Source: Streptomyces alboflavus (lineage in GTDB: Bacteria; Actinomycetota; Actinomycetes; Streptomycetales; Streptomycetaceae). Taken from it: a DNA stretch of 43,991 bases. This document shows, piece by piece, positions 41,701 to 43,991 of this stretch. Under the pieces are notes generated by a model, which searched no databases, was not told where the DNA came from, and was given only the letters and a program-made list of their open reading frames with translations. The position numbers and the translations under genes are program-made. The DNA is taken from positions 1-43,991 of the forward strand of contig NZ_JNXT01000068.1 of NCBI RefSeq assembly GCF_000716675.1, read 5' to 3'. The stretch's first letter is position 1. Every line of letters begins with the position of its first letter.

Positions 41701-41731
41701 GACCCCGGTCGCCCCGCGGGCGGCCGGGGTC
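41701..41731 (+). terminator. Terminator after the ABC exporter operon
   Basis: GACCCCGG (41701-41708) and CCGGGGTC (41724-41731) with inner GCCC/GGGC give a 14-bp stem (one wobble), followed by TTGCCTT. It ends 13 nt before the next start codon. Confidence 0.8.
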
Positions 41732-41744
41732 TTGCCTTGAGGAC

Positions 41745-42767
41745 GTGCTCCGACGTCCTCGCGCCGCCCTGTCCGCCGTGCTGCTCGTCCTCGCCTGTCT
41801 GCTCGTCCCCTTCGGCACGGTCTCCACCTGGGCGAAGTACGAGATCGAGGACACCGACGCGTACGTCGCCACGATGGCGCCCCTCGCCGCCGACCCCGAC
41901 GTCCGCGCCTCCGTCGCCGACGCCGTGACCGACTCCGTGATGAAGGAGATCGACGCCGGTCCGCTGCGGGCCACCGTCGCCTCCTTCGTCCGCGACGCCG
42001 TGCACTCCTTCACCGAGACCGGCGCCTTCCAGACCGCGTGGAACGCCGCGAACCGGGCCGCCCACGACGCCGTACAGGCCGCCCTCACCCATGACTCCGA
42101 CGGCGCCGTCACCATCGACCTCGCCCCCATCACCGAGCAGGTCAAGCGTCAACTCATCGAGGAGGGAACGCCGTTCGCCGGCCGCATCCCGGTGCGGCAC
42201 ACCGAGGTCACCGTCATGAAGGCGCAGGACCTCAGCCACTTCCGGAAGGGCTTCCGCATGCTCCAGGTCGCCGGTCTCTGGCTGCCCGCCGCCGCCGTGC
42301 TCCTCGCCGTGGGCGGCATCCTGCTCGCGGTACGCCGCCGCCGCGCCGTCACCGCCACCGCACTCGGCGCGGCCGTCGGCGCCGCCGTCCTCGCCGCCGC
42401 CATCGCCGCGGGCCGCGCCCTCACCCTCGACGACCTGCCCCCCGACGTCTCCCGCGCCGCCGCGGGCGCCGTCTACGACGCCCTCACGGACACGCTGCGC
42501 ACGGCTTCGTGGGTGATCGTGGGGGTGGGCCTCGCGGTGGCGCTGGGGGCGTGGGTGTGGGGGCGGGTGGGGGTGCCGTCCGGCGGGGGTGGGGTGGGGG
42601 TGTCCGGGGTGGAGGTGTCCGGCGCGGCTGCCGGGGGCGGTGCTTCTGGTGGGGTCGGTGTGGGCGATGGCCCCGGCGTGGCCGCCGAGACCGGTACCCC
42701 CGACACCCCCCGCCCGGCGGGCTCCCCGTCCCGGCGCAACCCCTCCGCCGCCCCTCCGCGTCCCTGA
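41745..42767 (+). CDS. Conserved membrane protein of unknown function
   Basis: 340 aa. An N-terminal TM helix (LSAVLLVLACLLVPFGTVSTW) is followed by an extracytoplasmic region of about 140 residues with DTDAYVATMAPLAADPDVRASVADAVTD and IDLAPITEQVKRQL. Three C-terminal TM helices come next (LWLPAAAVLLAVGGILLAV, ATALGAAVGAAVLAAAIAAG, ASWVIVGVGLAVALGAWVW), then a Gly/Val/Pro-rich tail. Similar proteins are frequent in actinomycetes without known role. The GTG start has GAGG only 2 nt upstream; a downstream start would cut the signal helix. Confidence 0.8.
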   Translation: MLRRPRAALSAVLLVLACLLVPFGTVSTWAKYEIEDTDAYVATMAPLAADPDVRASVADAVTDSVMKEIDAGPLRATVASFVRDAVHSFTETGAFQTAWNAANRAAHDAVQAALTHDSDGAVTIDLAPITEQVKRQLIEEGTPFAGRIPVRHTEVTVMKAQDLSHFRKGFRMLQVAGLWLPAAAVLLAVGGILLAVRRRRAVTATALGAAVGAAVLAAAIAAGRALTLDDLPPDVSRAAAGAVYDALTDTLRTASWVIVGVGLAVALGAWVWGRVGVPSGGGGVGVSGVEVSGAAAGGGASGGVGVGDGPGVAAETGTPDTPRPAGSPSRRNPSAAPPRP

Positions 42768-42788
42768 GGGAGGATCTGTTCCGAGGAC

Positions 42789-43883
42789 GTGGCGGATGCG
42801 GGCGCGCCGGTCAGGACGCCGCCGCCCCGCCCACCGGCGACGAAAGGGCGACCCTTGGAGCACGTGACGGCACCGCCCGACTCCCCCGAGGCCGAACCCG
42901 ACGGCCCTGTGGACGTACGGCGGCCGCAGAGTCACCGGGTCGCCGCCTGGACCGCCGGACTCCTGCTCGCCGCCGTGAGCGCCGTCCTCGGCTGCCGCAT
43001 CGCCGACACCGACGCCGTCACTCCCGTACCGCAGGTCCTCGCCTTCCTGCCCTGGCTCCTCGTGCCCGCCGCCGCCGGGCTGCTCCTTGCCGCCCTCGGG
43101 CGCTGGCGGGTCGGCCTCGTCTGGGCCGTGGCCGTGCTCGGCGGACTCGCCTGGTTCATCGAGCCGTACGGCAAGGTGGCCGACCCGGACGGGCCGCCCG
43201 TCGCCGAGCTGCGGGTGCTCGCCTCCAACGTGGAGTTCGGACGCGGTACGCCCGGGCTGATCAAGGCGATACGGGAGCGGAAGCCGGACCTGGTCTTCGT
43301 CTCCGAGTGCGATCGCGCGTGCGACGGGAAGCTGCGGGACGCGCTGCCGGAGGCCGCCTACCCCTACCGGGCCGCCGTCGCCTCCGCCGGGGACGACGGG
43401 GCCGACGGGTCGGTGATCCTCAGCAATGTGCCGCTGAAGGAGGCTCCCGGGGTGCGGGGGACGCTGGGGATGCCGGGGGCGGTGGCCGAGGTGAAGGGGA
43501 TTCCGGTACGGGTGCAGCTCGCCCATCCGATGCCGCCGACGCCCGGGGATCTCGGGCGGTGGCGGGCCGAGCTGGGGCGGCTTCGGGACTACGCGGCGGC
43601 GGGGGACGGGCCCACCATCGTCGCCGGGGACTTCAACGCGACCCAGGATCACGCCGCCTTCCGGCGGGTGCTCGACGCCGGGCTGCGGGACGCGGCTCGG
43701 CTCTCCGGGGCGTCCCGCACTCCGAGCTGGCCCACGGCGCTGCCGCGGCCGTTCGGGGCGCAGATCGACCACGTCCTGGCGTCGGAGGACTTCGCCGCGC
43801 ATGGTGCGCGGTTCCTGGAGATCGGGGACACGGATCATCGTGCCTTGCTGGTGGACTTGACGTTGCATCGGGACGAGGCCTGA
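42789..43883 (+). CDS. Membrane-anchored endonuclease/exonuclease/phosphatase-family protein
   Basis: 364 aa from the GTG at 42789; a TTG at 42855 with AAAGGG upstream is a good alternative start and would remove 22 Pro-rich residues. Three TM helices (about residues 52-123) are followed by an EEP domain facing outward: LRVLASNVEFG (Asn), LVFVSECD (catalytic Glu/Asp), TIVAGDFNATQDH, QIDHVLAS and GDTDHRALLVDL, the complete active-site series. It is likely a phosphodiesterase or phosphatase on an unknown substrate. The gap to the preceding gene is 21 bp, so they may form an operon. Confidence 0.9.
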   Translation: MADAGAPVRTPPPRPPATKGRPLEHVTAPPDSPEAEPDGPVDVRRPQSHRVAAWTAGLLLAAVSAVLGCRIADTDAVTPVPQVLAFLPWLLVPAAAGLLLAALGRWRVGLVWAVAVLGGLAWFIEPYGKVADPDGPPVAELRVLASNVEFGRGTPGLIKAIRERKPDLVFVSECDRACDGKLRDALPEAAYPYRAAVASAGDDGADGSVILSNVPLKEAPGVRGTLGMPGAVAEVKGIPVRVQLAHPMPPTPGDLGRWRAELGRLRDYAAAGDGPTIVAGDFNATQDHAAFRRVLDAGLRDAARLSGASRTPSWPTALPRPFGAQIDHVLASEDFAAHGARFLEIGDTDHRALLVDLTLHRDEA

Positions 43884-43903
43884 AGGTCACTCTCGGCTGC
43901 GCC

Positions 43904-43991
43904 GGGGGCACCCCCGCTGCGGCGCTCCGCGCCTCGTCCTCAATCGCCGGACGGGCTCTCTCCCACCCGCCCGCCCGGACTTGTCCCGGGC
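43904..43991 (+). repeat. Dispersed repeat, copy D (cut by window end)
   Basis: 87 of 88 positions match copy A (31996-32083). It starts 20 bp after the stop of the EEP-family gene and continues past the window. Confidence 0.95.

Noticed and set aside
41598..43868. Minus-strand frame of about 750 codons
   Set aside because: Antisense shadow of two membrane-protein genes with the correct codon bias on the plus strand.
1..43991. tRNA, rRNA, integrase, transposase or phage genes
   Set aside because: None was recognised on either strand.

Overview
The window is core or near-core chromosome of a Streptomyces-type actinomycete. The evidence is very high GC with strong third-position bias, many GTG starts, leaderless-type promoters with TAnnnT -10 boxes abutting start codons, one TTA codon in the whole window (in a regulator), a WhiJ-like regulator next to an RsbW-like ATPase, a snapalysin/LysR pair, a PhoP-type PHO box, and large Ser phosphatase/kinase-fold regulators. 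No rRNA, tRNA, CRISPR array, IS element or prophage is visible.

Layout. 1-7.4 kb: SseB-family protein, pirin, AI-2E-type exporter, a PAS-GAF-SpoIIE-HATPase phosphatase (minus strand, tail-to-tail overlap with the exporter) and aspS. 7.4-10.6 kb: a small lipoprotein, two coupled VOC proteins facing a TetR regulator, and an AlkZ/YcaQ-like winged-helix protein coupled to the TetR gene. 10.6-15.0 kb: simple tandem repeats, then a P-loop ATPase resembling STAND proteins and a membrane-anchored extracellular periplasmic-binding-protein-like receptor; this pair is the best candidate for an undescribed system. 15.0-19.0 kb: small conserved protein, DHA2 MFS pump, RsbW-like ATPase divergent from a WhiJ-like HTH-DUF5753 regulator with a TTA codon, and a VOC protein. 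19.0-22.3 kb: imine-reductase-like oxidoreductase divergent from its probable TetR repressor, with two near-identical operators, then metG. 22.3-29.8 kb: TerF-like vWA protein, PhoX-family phosphatase behind a PHO box, a repeat-domain surface protein, and the snapalysin gene with its divergent LysR regulator. 29.9-35.4 kb: FUSC-family exporter, an 850-bp repeat-rich spacer, and an EmrB/QacA-type pump with divergent TetR. 35.4-39.5 kb: DUF7144-like membrane protein translationally coupled to an orphan MerB-type organomercurial lyase, LysR regulator, secreted SGNH hydrolase and a small membrane protein. 39.7-44.0 kb: DrrAB-type ABC exporter, a membrane protein, and a membrane-anchored endonuclease/exonuclease/phosphatase-family protein, ending inside a dispersed repeat.

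How genes work together: several are regulator-target pairs (TetR/VOC, TetR/imine reductase, TetR/MFS, LysR/snapalysin) with visible dyad operators in the shared promoter regions. Others are coupled two-gene units (TetR-AlkZ-like, VOC-VOC, DUF7144-MerB, DrrA-DrrB). Strong hairpins separate most transcription units. Dispersed repeat families occur at 31.99-32.6 kb and 43.9-44.0 kb, and one copy of a second family lies in frame inside the vWA gene.
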